From: Torreya grandis
Lineage: Eukaryota > Streptophyta > Pinopsida > Cupressales > Taxaceae
DNA length: 64,000 nucleotides
Direction of reading: 5' to 3'
NCBI GenBank assembly: GCA_037957365.1
Contig: JARHVA010002126.1
Coordinates: 690,001 to 754,000, forward strand
This document shows, piece after piece, positions 46,641-59,752 of this stretch. The position numbers were made by a program, and so were the translations under genes. Under the pieces are notes generated by a model that ran no database searches, was not told the origin of the DNA, and was given only the letters and a program-made list of their open reading frames with translations. Each line of letters starts with the position of its first letter. Positions within the stretch are counted from its first letter, which is position 1.

Positions 46641-48136
46641 GATCTAGAATTATACACACCAATCATGTTTCTCAAAGGTGTAGCTCAACTATAGGTGCCT
46701 AGTATGTAGTTGTTGGAGGATGTGCATGATATGCATGGTGAACACCTGATGTATCCCATATCTCTTGTTTGAGATGCTATGGGAAAGGATCTAAGAAGAT
46801 TTTCAAATCTTTATCCTGTGATTGTTTTTCCTGAGGCTCAAATGGAGTGCCAAGATCAATAATGTTTCCATCTATAAAATCTTCTATCTTGTGTTTCAAA
46901 TTGATGCATTTATTTTTTGTTTTACCTGGTGCCCTATGAAAATCACAAAATACATTCTGATCATATCCCCATGGAAGAGACTTTATTGGATCAACTTTTT
47001 GAATAGGAGGGAGAGATATGATATTACATTCCAATAACTATTGTAAGACTCTAGCTATAGATACTAGTAGATTGGTAAAAGTTTATCAAGGAGGTGTTAA
47101 TAAAACCACTCATTGAGGGGGCTCTAAAGTTGCATTAACTATAGGTTGATTTTGACTCTTGATGTCATTGACCTTTACTTTGTATGGGACTTTGTTGTTA
47201 CTCTTGTTTGTTGTTTCTAATATTTTTGTGTACTTGAGTTTGTCCATTGAAATTAATGACTTCAATTTATTTTAGTGTATGACATAACTCAATGAAGGAA
47301 GAGAACCTTTTAAACATTATTGACTTATGCAAATTTGGTAGAAGACTATATTTGAAGAGATCTTATAATTCTTGATTGGTCATGGGACTAGTCATTTTAG
47401 CCAAGATAGTCTTAAATCGAAGAACATAATCTGTGAGATGCTCATTTGACCTTTGTTTTTATTATGCAACTTGGACATAAGAAACCTTGTCACCTATGTT
47501 AGTGTTGAAATGAGCTAGGAACATATCGACTAAAGGATTAAATGCATTGACTGACTGATTTGGTAGACTATATAACTATTGTAAATCATAAATCTTTATA
47601 CTTCATGGAAATAGCTTGGTTAATAACTAGTCATTTGGCACATAGTCCAATCATGTTTCATGAAAATATCTCAAGTGTGTCTCTAGATTATCCTTGCCAT
47701 CATATAGAGTGAGCTTGGGTTGAACAAAACTTCGTGGCAAGGGTGTAGAAGCAATATAACATGTCAATAGTGTATGAAGTAGAGAAAAATAATGTAATGC
47801 ATGTGTAGGTCTAGAGGTACCTTACTCAAGATGTAGCATCTTAGATTGAAGAGATTTTATCTCTTACACAATTTTAGCCACATTAGGATACAAAGATGTA
47901 CTAACTGTAATGGGTGGTGCCTCATGGGAAGGTTGGGTTGCTATAGGAAGTTGTTGAGACATATTTACCCTCATAGTGTCATTTTTAATTTGTTGTTTGA
48001 GAGGATTGATGCTTGTTCACCTTTTTTGTTCTTCTTGTAGTATTTTAAGCATGTCATCTTGTACATTAGGATGTTTAGTTATAATTCCTTGAAATTACCT
48101 GTTATCAACTTCATCAAAACTTATATATTGGGCCAT
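46641..48136 (-). pseudogene. Element B gag
   Basis: Begins ATGGCCCAATATATAAG at 48,136 (MAQYISFDEVDN). It continues EIKSLQSKMLHLE, PKLTLYDGKDNLETHLR, SLPNQSVNAFNPLVDMFLAH and DYVLRFKTILAKM, matching element A gag through the capsid domain. After a frameshifted basic linker, an open 85-codon stretch (47,034-46,777) reads GYDQNVFCDFHRAPGKTKNK and CINLKHKIEDFIDG, the knuckle-like C-DFH-...-C motif, then FEPQEKQSQDKDLKIFLDPF. Its retained CAG codons at 46,831-46,833 and 46,816-46,818 identify the ancestral residues at A's TAG and TAA. Many stops; nonfunctional. Confidence 0.72.
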
Positions 48137-48744
48137 TGTTAACGTAGGAAAATAACTTGAAAATGGATTAAATTTTTTTGCAATAATTTGTAATAAGTAA
48201 AATGCAATGGAAAGAACAATTGAATAAAGGAAATGTAAAGTCCTAAAAATATAAAACTAGAATATGCATAAAAAGGATACGAAGCTGACAAACATGTAAG
48301 GTGATACCTCAAAATCATGGAACCTAGTATATGCAACTAGGGATTGAAAGAAAAATGATTTTCAAAATTACTATGGTAAATTTTAAAAATTAAATGGAAA
48401 ATTTTAATTTATGTGTAAGGTGATACCTCAAAATCATGGGATATATTATATGCAACTAACATTTAAAATAAAATGATTTTTAAAATTAATATGGTAAGTT
48501 AAAAAAATTAAATGTAGAATTCCAATTTAAATATGTAAGAAAAATAAAAAATATATTGGAAAAATACCGGGACCTAGTATAGGCAACTCAGGTTTGAAGG
48601 AAATAATTTTTAAAATTACTATGGTAAATTTTAATAATAAATGTGAAATTATAATTTAAATATGTAAGAAAACTCAAAAAAATATTGAAAAAAATATTAA
48701 GGAATTTTCCCTAGGGTTTCTAGGTTTTTTATGCACAAACAAAG

Positions 48745-48762
48745 TAAGTTAGGTTCACCAAA
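48745..48762 (-). promoter_or_regulatory. Primer-binding site of element B
   Basis: TTTGGTGAACCTAACTTA on the minus strand, adjacent to the 5' LTR and one base different from element A. Confidence 0.55.
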
Positions 48763-49963
48763 TATTTTAACAATTTTAGGAATATTGGATTTGTATTCCT
48801 AATTTAGTTAAGGGTCTGGAATAATAAATCATTAAATATTATTTCAATAATTACAATACCAATTTGTATAATTTATTGTGTCGTTTAAACCTTTCTAAAA
48901 ATAATAATAAATAAGGAGAAATATAACTTAACTTAAAATTGGACTAAGACAGTTAAGACAAAGGCTAAAATTGGCTATGAAAAACTAGGATAGTGTCATG
49001 AATATGGATCTATAATTAATTTGATGAAAGGATAGGAGCATAAAAAATAGGACACTTTAGGGTCTGGCACTAGTATCTAGGTCCTACCATTATTACCCAA
49101 ACTAGTCACAAAGATCTGAGTTTTCTAGGTTTTGTTCATTGTCCCTATATGAGTCTGCCTAGGAAATCTAAAGTGATAAATGTCAATGGAGCTCCTTATA
49201 TATCTGATTCAATATTGAAACCCTAAACCTTCATTGTGATTTATAATAAATTTGAGAAAGAGGGGGGGTTAGTGTGTGTAAGATGCACTAAACGTATATC
49301 CACACCCCTTGTGTGGGCATGTTGCCTATATACCAATACTCCGAAGAGGGATCAAGCTATATGTAACTCTACCACTTAATGTTATTTGTGAAATAATGTA
49401 ATGAGGATGAAAAAAATTCAAATTGAGAGTGATTGAGGTGGCTAGGAACTAGTGTGAGGGTTTAAATATGTTTATAGCTGTGTTGGGTGACTGTATGCAA
49501 AGAATAGGGAAATTTTCCATAGTAGTTTGTTTATATTCTTGTTTGCTTTGTAAGATTTATCACCTTAATTTTTAAATTACATTTGGATTGAATTTTATAG
49601 GGAACTATTGATCATGGGTTAGATGTATTCATGTTATCTTGACATGATGAAAGATAGGAATCAGATGAAAATGGTCATTTGGGCTCAACATGTAATTGGA
49701 TAGGAGCACCAAAAATGGGATACCCTATGGTATGATGCTATAATCCAATTATGGAACTCCTATCCTATAATCTCAAGGCCCAGGGGATAGAATTAGCCTA
49801 GGAAATAGAGTCTAGTTGAACTAAAATCAGTGTTCAAAAGTCTACAGATGATCGATATGAGCAAAAAGGTGTCTAGAAGGGTCATGAAAGCATGCAAGAA
49901 TGTCCTATTGATTGGGTGTCACAAGCCACACTCAAGATACCAATTTGGACATTTTATATGACC
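48763..49963 (-). repeat. 5' LTR of element B
   Basis: Minus strand from GGTCATATAAAATGTCC to TTAAAATA; the partner LTR ends TTAAAACA. The conserved module (minus strand) is at 49,377-49,325: GAGTTACATATAGCTTGATC, CCTCTTCGGAGTATTGGTAT, ATAGGCAAC. Confidence 0.82.
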
Positions 49964-50860
49964 ACATCTACATTCCTTCCTCTTAGACATTAATGTCAGG
50001 CTCAAAAATTATCATCAACAAAACTAACTTGAGGGTGACATTACTTCCCTTCACCTAGCAATGGCTATTTTTCAAATCTAAATCATTCCTATGAATTGGC
50101 CCATTTTCCTATCATTTTTATGGCATTATAATTACCCAAATAAACTCATATAAATAAAAATATTATCCATACTTGTGACTCACTTGACACTTATCTATAA
50201 AGAACCTATACACTACTACACATTGACAAAATTCTCTCAATTCTTCCCAAATTTCAAATCAATCACTAGGTGTAGTCATCATCGATGCTTGAATCACATA
50301 AAGCCAAGTTAAGTGGTAATATTTTCATGTACCTAAAGCTAAATTATGGGTGCATTCATAAATTAAAGGAGCATAATTTCACATTCACATTAAGGGGAAG
50401 AACTACATATGGATTGAATACCATCTTTGAATTATTAAATGCATAAGAAGTGATCAATTATTAATGAGGGTTATTGGCATTAATTCAACCCATTAAAATT
50501 CCCAAAATGTATAGGTTTCTACCCTTCACAAGTATACCTATGGTTATAAGGACAATAAGACTGATTTTAGAGTTATACACATAGTTAGGCATTAAGATCA
50601 CTGACACAGAGGTATTACAAGAAAGTGAAACTAAATATATGATCATAAAGAGATATAATAACCCAAGACAATAACCCCAAACTTATTTAATAACATTTAC
50701 AGTTTTCCCTAAGATGGTGTTAGTGAGTCTACATGCACATACAATTAATTTAATTACTTCCAACACTTTTTCACTATTAGAAGTCAGTCAAAGTTTAGCC
50801 ACTGAACCAATAAATCTATGTATATTGATTTATTTAATACTCTCTAAATTTAGCACATGT
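49964..50860 (+). repeat. LTR-like fragment
   Basis: Plus-strand GGGGAAGAACTACATATGG (50,393-50,411) is the first half of the conserved LTR module. The surrounding layout (A/T-rich, no ORF) resembles a D-type LTR. It may continue the fragment at 41,320-41,923 across element B. No boundary could be fixed. Confidence 0.35.
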
Positions 50861-50869
50861 CAATGTACT

Positions 50870-52300
50870 TTATGAAGAATCCATTGTTAATTTGTTTCAC
50901 CCATAGAGTTCTAGTTCTTCAATTTAATGGATTGGCTCTTTTGGATGTAATTCATAGTTTGTATATAGGTGTCTAGGGCTTTGAGTTCTCTCAATGATGT
51001 AGATTCACTTGAGATCATTAGTAATCAATAGTCATGATGTTTGCCTTGAATTCAATGATATAGGTTTTGGTATTCAATTCTAGTTCATGTGCCATTAATG
51101 CCCAACATCTCTATGCGTATTTTACTCATTCAATTTAAACTTTGCCACTTTTTATGGGTGTGCTATGTAGGATTTATATACATTTAGAGGATTGCCACTC
51201 ATTGCCTTTTTATAAGTGTCACCTTTTTTATATTTTTACTTAAACTCAACTATGCCACAAAGACTCTTAAGTGTCAAGTGTCAGATGTTGCACTAGAATA
51301 GGGTCAGTCCAATTTCTTGTGATACAAGCACATCCCACGAAAAATGTGTTGAAGACCTAATAGTAGGCACCTTTTACATAGCCTGTGAAGGACACTTTTT
51401 TGAAAGACTAATTTTCAAATAAAATTTTTGAAATGTAATTTTTGAGCATTGTTTCAAAGACCATAATGCTGAAATCAAGTTATGAAGTGTAATTTCAAAC
51501 ATTTTACCAAAGATCAAATACATGAACAAAACCTACGAAAAAAAGTTGTAAAGCATAATTTACAAATAATTTCTCTAAATATTTTTGCTGATAATTTTCT
51601 CTAAATACCTAATTCTGAATAGATGTGCCAAAATTTTCATTTAAGTGTAAATGCCAAATATTTTTGCTAAATTGCAAAAGTTGTGAAGTACTAGAGTTCC
51701 AAACAAAATCCACAATAAATACAAATGCTGAAGACATGCATAAATACTAGATAAAGTTGTGAAAAATAAATTTGTGAACAAAATCTATGATCAAAAGCTA
51801 TTTTTCATGAAGGTTAAATAGACACAAAAGATAAAAAATGATGAAATTTGACTTATGAACAAAAGTTCTAAAGATTGAAAATATGTGAAGAACATAATTG
51901 ATGAATAGGCAAAATAAGTGAAGCCTGAAACTTTAAAATCATTGTGTATGACCTAAAAACCTGTGTATATTCAGAACTTATGAAAATTATTAATAGTTTA
52001 GTATAAATAAACTAAATATGTGATAATGTCCCCTTGCATTTATATTCAACAACAAAGTTGGGTGCACATATAAAGACCTATGAAAGAAGAATTTTAAAAT
52101 AGACATAGGCTTTTCATAATATAGTGTGTCCATACTTAAAAGAAAAAAATAGAGAATGGGAGTATGTTGAGTACAACCAATGATGACTTATAGGGGAATA
52201 CTCTCGAGTATTTGAGAACCCAAAACCTTTGAAGCAATTTCAAATTGAACATGGACCATTTTGCAAGAGAATAATTGAATTAGAAACATGAAAGAGGCTC
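50870..52300 (-). repeat. Element F 3' internal noncoding region
   Basis: Inverted homologue of 24,440-26,000 in element M. No ORF is shared between the copies. Confidence 0.6.
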
Positions 52301-53379
52301 CGAATATCTGTATACATCATACTAGTCTTGCTTATACCCTAGATCTATGTGTGATAAAGTGATTTTACTTTTACCCTTGTTATGAGGATGTTAGCAAAGT
52401 CTTGGAATAACTATAGGTTTCATTCTGGTTTCTTTAAAAATATATTTAAAACTATGGAGGTTTGGGCATTTTTCTACTTCTAGCTAGGCATCCATAGCCC
52501 CAATAAAGATACCTTTTGTTCCTCCTCTTTTGTCCTCTTGTATTCTTACATGATGTGTGATACATTGGTCTTATTTCATCATGTAAGTCTTTGATCACAT
52601 TTAGATTTTATTTAGGTTTATTGATCACTCTTTTAGGATGTATTGTCCTCATTTTACTTCTTCTTTTTAGAATATGACTGGAGGGAGAAGAGCATAAACC
52701 ATAGTTAGATGATGTATGTGAGGACATAATTTTAATAGATTCTCCTTTCCAACTACATCCGTATCAATGGTTATTACTTTAAACAAGTATTAACTGAAAA
52801 GTGCATTTGATCCATTGAAAAAGAAAAACTTTCTAAATTTGTATGGATTAATGAGAGTAGCTTCTATATATCTGATAGAAGTATTCAATGGTAACTTAAA
52901 CATGATTAATTTTTTTATTGCATACTAGAATTTTTAAGATCTCAAACATAAAGATCTAAAACCTACAAACAAACTAATTTGTGTGCTCTCTTTTATTTCT
53001 TTCTATACTAATTATTTCTTTTGGAACCTTCCTCATGGATTCAACTTTTAGACTCAAACATGAATAACAAGTCTAGTGGATTGGGTACTTGTTTGAGTAT
53101 ACCAAGAAAATTTAATCAGATTGTCAAAAAATAAAAGACATCTAATCTAGAAAGTAAAGAACTAAACCAAGGAAAGCAAAAAAAATAAGAAATGATAACC
53201 TAAAAAATAGGAAAACTAACTATGAAACTATAAAATATGTTCTACCTCTACCACAAAACTTATTGTTACTCAGAGACATATCTAGATGGTACTACCATGA
53301 AGTAGTGTTTAAAAAACTATCCATTGAATGGATATGTCAATTTTTTACCTTGAAAGTCCCTCAAATGGAAAGCATTATT

Positions 53380-54360
53380 ACCCAAGATCTCTAAAATCTA
53401 ATAGGGTCCAATCCATAATGGGATAAATTTATCATGTTGTAGTTTATTTTCATGGGTTTTATCTCATACAATCATTAGGTTAAATATTCTTAATGATTTA
53501 AATTTTTCTCTTCTATCAAACCACCTCTTAAATCTATCTTGATGTTTGATAAAATTTTATGAGTCTTCAGTCATTGAATATTCCATCTCTATTATATCCA
53601 ATAATTGAGACTCCATTTTTTCAGTTAGTTCCATGTACTCCTGCATAAATTGATAGGTTGTTAATTTGAGCATGATTTGGAAAATTGGTTGTCATATATA
53701 TACCAGTAAGGTAAAGCCTTGAGGGTCAGCTCATTTCTTATTTAGTTAGCCCATAATGCATATTTCAGGAGTCGATGACACTCTTTGGTTTTATCTACTA
53801 CTAAATTATTTATGGCATTAATCAATATTTTGTTTTTCAGTTTAACTAATCCATTTCCCTATAGATAATTATTAGAAGATGATCTAATGGTGATTTGATT
53901 ATCATATTCCCATTTAGTGAATTATATTGATTGGAATGATTTCCCATTATCAAAAACTAAGGGAATGGGGGTACCAAATCAAGTTGTGATGTTTTCCTCT
54001 AGAAATATGATTACATCTTGTTTTCTAGAATGTCTTCTATCCACTACTTCAGTCCATCTGGTGTAGTAATCTATGGTAGTAAGTACAAATTTATGGCTGG
54101 ATAAAGAATTCAAGTTAACAAGGTAAATAAAATATCAAACCCATTGAGCTAATGGTCTTCATTTAATAATAGGTTGAAAAAACATTATTGTATGTACTTA
54201 TATTTTTTCCAAGACCTGACATGTATGACATGTTCATACATGAACATGTGCATCCTTAAAGATTGTTGGCTAGTAATAACCCATTCTAAGGATCTTCTAG
54301 GTTATGGTGCTTCTAGATAGAAGATGAATGCTTGTCTTATGGTGTAAATTATCCATAATT
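53380..54360 (-). pseudogene. Element F integrase (Ty3/gypsy)
   Basis: On the minus strand HVHV-stop-TCHTCQVL at about 54,250-54,205 is the H-H-C-C zinc-binding end, with one His spacing worn. VLTTIDYYTRWTEVVDRRHS at 54,092-54,033 holds the first catalytic Asp region (typical V-x-x-D-Y-F-T-[KR]-W). FGTPIPLVFDNGKSFQS at about 53,975-53,925 holds the second Asp (FDNG-x-x-F). The C-terminal part FIKHQDRFKRWFDRREKFK, and later DKFIPLWIGPY at about 53,410, is the standard gypsy integrase tail. Stops interrupt it, including one at Arg/Gln positions. It would insert element cDNA in the nucleus if intact; it is not. Confidence 0.8.
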
Positions 54361-54549
54361 TATTGATATTATTCTCATGATATGCATCTTAAGTAGATGC
54401 CTTCATAATTTATTCTATAGAGAACCTCCTTTCTAATCATTTAATAAGTAGCTTTGAGCCTCAAAGCTCTCTTTTGTTCTCTATTAATTTATCGATAACA
54501 AGTACCTATGAGTAAATATGGAATGATGTAAGTACATCAATATTATTTA

Positions 54550-55260
54550 GATACTTGGGTTTTTCAAACCTCCTCAATGGTGATATGTGGTTCAGGCTCA
54601 GTCATAAAATGAATGATGCCTTATCTTTTGATGATTTTGGTAGGCTTGATTTCTATGTCAAACTTTTGCAATTTTTCCATCCAATTTCTCTTTTGATCTC
54701 CAAATTAATTCTATCCAAATTTATCTTGAAAATAGGGTTTGACATAATAGCGATGGTCAAATTCCTCAAGATTTAGTGCCAAATTGTTTTTACCACTTTA
54801 GTAAGGGTAAATATTTGCTTATCTATCATGAAATATTTGAGATCTAATTTTAAATTTTTGCTCATAAATGCAATAGGATGCTCAATTTCATCCTTATTCT
54901 AAGTAATTACAATGATAATTATATGTTTTCAAGTGAATAAATATAATAATAAATATTTAGTGAAGTATAGGCTTATCAGTAAGAGGGCCTAAGATATTGC
55001 ATCTTTGAAGTCTTGAAAAGTCTTTCATGCCTCCAATATCCACTCCACTTTAGAAAATTACTTGAGCACTACATTAAGAGTTTTGATAATTTTTGCAAAG
55101 CCTAAGATAAATTTCCTCATGAAAATTATCTTTCCAAATAAATACTTGAGCTCGTTATTTTTTGGGAATGTAATCTTTGAAATCCCTTGAACGCTATCTA
55201 GGTCAATTGTAATTCCTTATTTTAGGATGATGTGGCCTAAGAGATTGCCATTACTAACAC
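54550..55260 (-). pseudogene. Element F reverse transcriptase connection / RNase H
   Basis: Minus strand NKDEIEHPIAFMSKNLKLDL then KYFMIDKQIFTLTKVVKTIW at 54,905-54,790. This is the [KE]-HPIA[FY]-x-SK-x-L-x-x-x-E-x-x-Y segment at the start of gypsy RNase H, followed by KLKYDIEIKPTKIIKR near 54,665. The catalytic DEDD residues cannot all be placed through the stops and frameshifts. Confidence 0.7.
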
Positions 55261-55299
55261 TAAATATGATCTTCTTTAGGTTTAAAAATATGTCAAAAC

Positions 55300-55960
55300 T
55301 TATACATCTTTGAAATATTTATTGTAAATGGCTTACATGATCAATTATGGGTTTTTTAGAAAATAGTGAGGTCATCCATGTAAATGATTATGCATTTACC
55401 TATCAACACTTGGATGCATGGTATATTATTCATTGAAAGGTATATCCTATGTTAATTAGGATAAAAGGCATCCTCTTGTACACATTTACACCACTTTATG
55501 CTAAATATAGTCTTCATTCTGTCTTTGGATTCAACTATCACTTATTTATATCTTGATAATCCATCCAAGAAGGACATCAATCTAGAACCAATTAATATGT
55601 AGATCACCTCATCCAAAGAAGGTAAAGGATAGTTTTATTTATTAGAATCCTTATTCAAGTTCTTGAAATTGACACATAATTTGATTTATCCATTCTACTT
55701 CCTAACTGGAACCAGGTTGGCAACCTAGGTAGAATGTCTAATAGGGAACACTATTTTTGCATTTAGTAGCTTTTCCACTTCTTTATAGATGAGAGGCTCT
55801 AGGATAGGGTTGACCGACCTCTATATTTGCTTAAATGAATTGTGATCTAGCTTCTACAATATTAAATGAGTGAGGACCCTTAGGGTAAAACCTTCAATTA
55901 TTCACATGTCTATATAATCACATCTTTATAATAGGTGAGTAAATATTTCACCCTTTGTGT
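55300..55960 (-). pseudogene. Element F reverse transcriptase
   Basis: On the minus strand: LLNAKIVFPIRHST then ANLVPVRK at about 55,770-55,690, VNFKNLNKDSNK, NYPLPSLDEVIYILIGSRLM (55,640-55,580), then SFLDGLSRYK and a stop where Gln is expected. The catalytic box IIYMDDLTIF is at about 55,390-55,350. These are blocks 1-5 of Ty3/gypsy reverse transcriptase in order, including D of FLDG and the YMDD. The region between GLSRYK and YMDD is frameshifted. Of all elements in the window, F is the only one in which I can identify a reverse transcriptase. Confidence 0.88.
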
Positions 55961-56739
55961 TTATTTTGAAGTGAAGCTAAGACTAATATTGATGTAGCAT
56001 GAATCACACTCACCCTAAATTATTCTTCATGAACTTAGATTCATTTAATTTAGGCTACCTTTATTTTTAGGATTGGGGATATATATTAAACACCCTTTAT
56101 AAAGAAACCATTCCTAAAGGTAGACAGTTATCTTTCAACTTAATGACTCCTCCCAATTCTTCCTGACATAGATAACTGATCTCCTTATAATCGATGATCA
56201 AAGATTTAAATTATCCCAAATTAGTCAATAATTGAATGATCTTCTAGTCATCATCAAAAATCTATAAATTTTCCACATTATCAGGAACAAATGAAAAAGT
56301 TACTAGCTTGAAGGAAAACCTTTGTACTTTAGACTATTTCAATGGTGTTAAGTTGGTAGTTGAAGTAGCTAATGAATCAACAACTTGATTTTGTTCTCTA
56401 GGAACAACCACTATATTAAAATCCTCAAAGGACTGAATTAAATCCAAAGATCTATGTTTTTACCTCTTCATATATGATAATTTGCATTTGTATTTGTTTT
56501 TGACCTAATTAATTACCACATTTGAATCTCCATATAAAAATAGCTCCTTGACATTATTTTTGAGAGAAAACTACAATCTCAAAATTAATGCCTCGTGATA
56601 TACTCTATTTTTAGTGTAAGGGAAGTATAACCTATATGCCACTAGGTACTTATTACATTCTGGATCAACCAATTCCACACCAACTCCTGATCCTTGCTTG
56701 GATCTTACACCAATGAAATGTAGAATCCACAACTAGGAA

Positions 56740-57260
56740 TGTTCCTTGACTTTTGGTTCCCATACCTCATACTTTATGGTAAAGGTATCCAAGGTTAGGA
56801 TATTTATAGATTACCTCTTCATTATTAGTATTGTAATCTATGATGGGATGATTCATTCTTGATTCTCGATCAATTTTAATATGGTTTTCAATACCTCTCC
56901 ATGCTAACCAAATATGAGATAAGTTTGTTGCTACATATCCATTCAACATCTTTGATTAGTCTCTACTTAGGAGGAATTTTTATCTCTATGGGGTATCTAT
57001 CAAATGTATGTTAATAATCATCTATACATGTGGATTAGAAACCACTTGAATGCATACTTCATTCAATTCTCCAAATATAGGCATTAGTGTTTTGTCTAAC
57101 TATGAAACTATCCTCTTAGATGGGCTTGGGGTCAATCCAAGCTTTTGATAAATAGAAGTTGGCATCATAGTGGTTGAATATCTAGAATCAACTACTAAAT
57201 TATGAATATTCTTTCCAAATTCTCTGATAGTTAATAATAAAGGAGGAATTTATATCTTAT
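56740..57260 (-). pseudogene. Element F protease
   Basis: Minus strand LVVDSRYSTTMMPTSIYQKL at about 57,205-57,145 corresponds to VDSGASxTxMPxSVYQKLGL; the active-site Gly is changed to Arg (GGA to AGA). LGLTPSPSKRIVS and FGELNEVCIQVVSNPHV follow. Then comes the open 60-codon part MLNGYVATNLSHIWLAWRGI, ENHIKIDRE at 56,949-56,767, matching the DWS-x-x-LNGYF-ATDWSH-x-WLP-x-[KR]G pattern of plant gypsy polyproteins. Confidence 0.75.
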
Positions 57261-57299
57261 TTTTGTATATGACATTTGTATGATAAACCTTTATCTTCT

Positions 57300-58910
57300 T
57301 TGCAACAGACTTTCCTATGATAGACATCCACAGGAGATCCTTCTATTCAGTGATCTGAGCCAATTCATGAAGAGTGATGTTTGATTTAATATTATTCATG
57401 TCTTCAATAATGTTTTATCCTCATTTTCTCTATTCCTACTTATTTTAGGGTTGATCATTCCCTTTTGGTGGAGGTGCATTATTATCAGCCTTAAAATTTG
57501 GTAGAATAGTTATATTATTTAAATGGGTAGATGTTGTGAAGGATTGCTTATTCCTCAAATTCTAATTTCATTTTGGTATTTTTGGAATGCATATACCTCA
57601 TCAATATTATATTCTAGTACATTATCATCTTTTCTTGGGAAAGGAAACTCATGAGTTTAAAAAACCATAGTGGTGCTTGAAGCACTAAACTCATGGGGGA
57701 ACTCTAGTTGGTTATTCATCAAATCTTGCCTCACCATCTCCCTTTGGAATAGTTCAAATGTGACTCAAAATTCAATACACTCAAGCTCACCATATTATCA
57801 TGTATTATGTATTCTACACTAATTGGGTAGAACTATTTATACAATGTTTATTTTTGACAACTTATTAGGTTTTTGTTGCTCTACATTATATGCAGGCTGA
57901 TCTAAAGTTATGTCTTTGAAACCTAGAATTCTTATTATTATTCTAACCAGTAACATTGTTCATCTTCCTCTACATGCCCAAGAATTCATTTCTTAATTTT
58001 TTTTACCATTACTTCTATAAAATCCAACTCTACTTTGGTAGAATCCACACCTTGGGCAACTACAATATTAGATGGGATTGAATGTTGGTTCTGTTGATTA
58101 CCATTCATCTACACATAATTATTCATATAACCATAATTATAATTTGCTGTTTGTTATGTCATAGGAGGGATTGTAAAAAATTTATTTTGGTTAAATGTAA
58201 GAACAATATGATTCGCATGAGGCACTTGATTCAAAGTTGGGAAACTAGCATTGATATTAGGAGTGTTTAGTACCTAGGTATTGAGATATCTATCAATATT
58301 TATGACTTTTTAGTATGCTAATGCTAGAGTGTTGTAAGAAATGAATCTTCATAAAAACATTTTAGTAATTATATACAAGGTGTTCTTGTACATCTCTAGT
58401 GGTAAATCTTGTTCTGGTTTATATGTTGGACTCATCCAAGTGTACATCTTCTAAAATATCATGTTAAAATTCTAGATTGGTTCATTAGGATCCTTCTTCA
58501 TACTGATGAAATTTTGATACACAAAATTAGGGCTAGTAACCTGTCTAAATTTTGAAATAAAAGTGCTTTGACATGCATTTAAATAAGTAATTTATTTCTC
58601 TTTCAAATTGAGGTACCAATCATAAGTAACATCATATAATGTGAACAAGAAAATATTGCACGCAACATCTTCATTAGCGATATTCATTAACCTCAAAATA
58701 TCCTTGAAAGACTTAATATGCTACTTTGCCATTCTTTCCCCTGAAGGGGAGAAAGAAGGTAGATATTTTTTTATATTCCTTGGTAAATTATGCACATCCC
58801 CTAGGATGGTGATAGAAAATCTGACCAACTAGGGTGGTTGAGTAATAAGATGATTAATCGATTAGATATTTATTACTAGAGAAGGTGTCCTAGATTGAGG
58901 TACCATAGGA
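57300..58910 (-). pseudogene. Element F gag
   Basis: Minus strand NLPRNIKKYLPSFSPSGER at about 58,795-58,740. KSFKDILRLMNIANEDVACN and IFLFTLYDVTYDWYLNLKEK follow down to 58,595, then YLNACQSTFISKFRQ. This is the gypsy capsid pattern (LP-x-F-x-G, then W-Y-x-x-L, then F-x-x-x-F). A linker with Asn/Tyr-rich sequence (YNYGYMNNYV, NGNQQNQHSIP at 58,150-58,080) leads to a worn knuckle region near 57,930. Multiple TAG and TAA stops. Confidence 0.7.
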
Positions 58911-59752
58911 ATAACTTATGAATATATAGGCCTTAAATGTAATAACAAAGGTGAAATCAAAAGACTAGTTTGGGCCCTAGACCTAGTAACTCTCTTAGGT
59001 GTCTCCAATGCAACTCAAACTTAAGAGATAACCTTTAACTAAGGAAGGCACATAGGTGGCCATCCCAGTGCCATATTTTTATATTAATGTTGGTATTTTT
59101 CACACCCCAAATTTAATGAGGTAGCCTTTAAAATTTTAGGTTCTCAATGGAGGTAAAATCCACTCTAGAGCATGACTTGGTGATGGAATAGTAGGTTCAG
59201 CATGCAAGTTGTTAACTAGGTGTGCATATGGGTGAATGAAATGTAGAAGAAAATTAAAAACTATTTGAGTTGGATGGATGGAACTTATTCTAAATTGTGT
59301 AGATCTTAAAATAAAATATAGAAGAGGGAAGGGTAGATTAAAAAATAAGGCTCTATGGTCTTAAGGGATTACTTTGAGGGTTGGTTTCTTTGTGGACAAA
59401 TATATTGGAACTAATGATTTATACTAGTAGCTATTTCACACTCACATAAAAACACAGTTATGTAGTCTAGGAATATATAATATAGGTAACTCAAAGATAT
59501 TAGCTAAATGTTTCTCTTTTTAGAGTAGTTATTTCACACCCTTAGGATATTATAGATTGGATCAGAAAGGTATCTAGAGCAGTTGTTGCTCACACCTAGA
59601 AGACTATATCAAAGAAAAAATGCTTACACACTCTAAAAATTTAGACACAACCTATTTTCATACAATCAATAATGCTTAGTAATTATTTAATAGCTATTTC
59701 ACATCATAAATTAGAATATATTTGTGATAAGAAAAGCAATTCTTTGTAGTTG
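58911..59752. other. Noncoding stretch with spaced TAGYTATTTCACAC repeats
   Basis: Copies of AGTAGCTATTTCACACTCAC (59,426), AGAGTAGTTATTTCACACCC, AGCAGTTGTTGCTCACACC, AATAGCTATTTCACATC and TAGTTGTTATACAC recur at about 55-110 base spacing from 59,426 to 59,762. It may be the leader or LTR of element F; no partner LTR was found. Confidence 0.45.

Larger units (their letters stand above)
41924..49963 (-). mobile_element. Element B: sister of element A, gag-protease-only LTR retrotransposon
   Basis: On the minus strand: 5' LTR 49,963-48,763, primer site 48,762-48,745, leader, gag and protease 48,136-46,150, noncoding 46,150-43,114, purine tract, 3' LTR 43,090-41,924. LTRs are about 1.2 kb, as in A, and carry the same module. 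No polymerase or integrase. No clear target duplication (outer bases ACATC and ATATT could be a C-to-T-decayed pair at shifted edges, but this is weak). Confidence 0.82.

Noticed and set aside
49964..49968. ACATC / ATATT as target duplication of element B
   Set aside because: Needs shifted LTR edges and two C-to-T changes; not distinguishable from chance.
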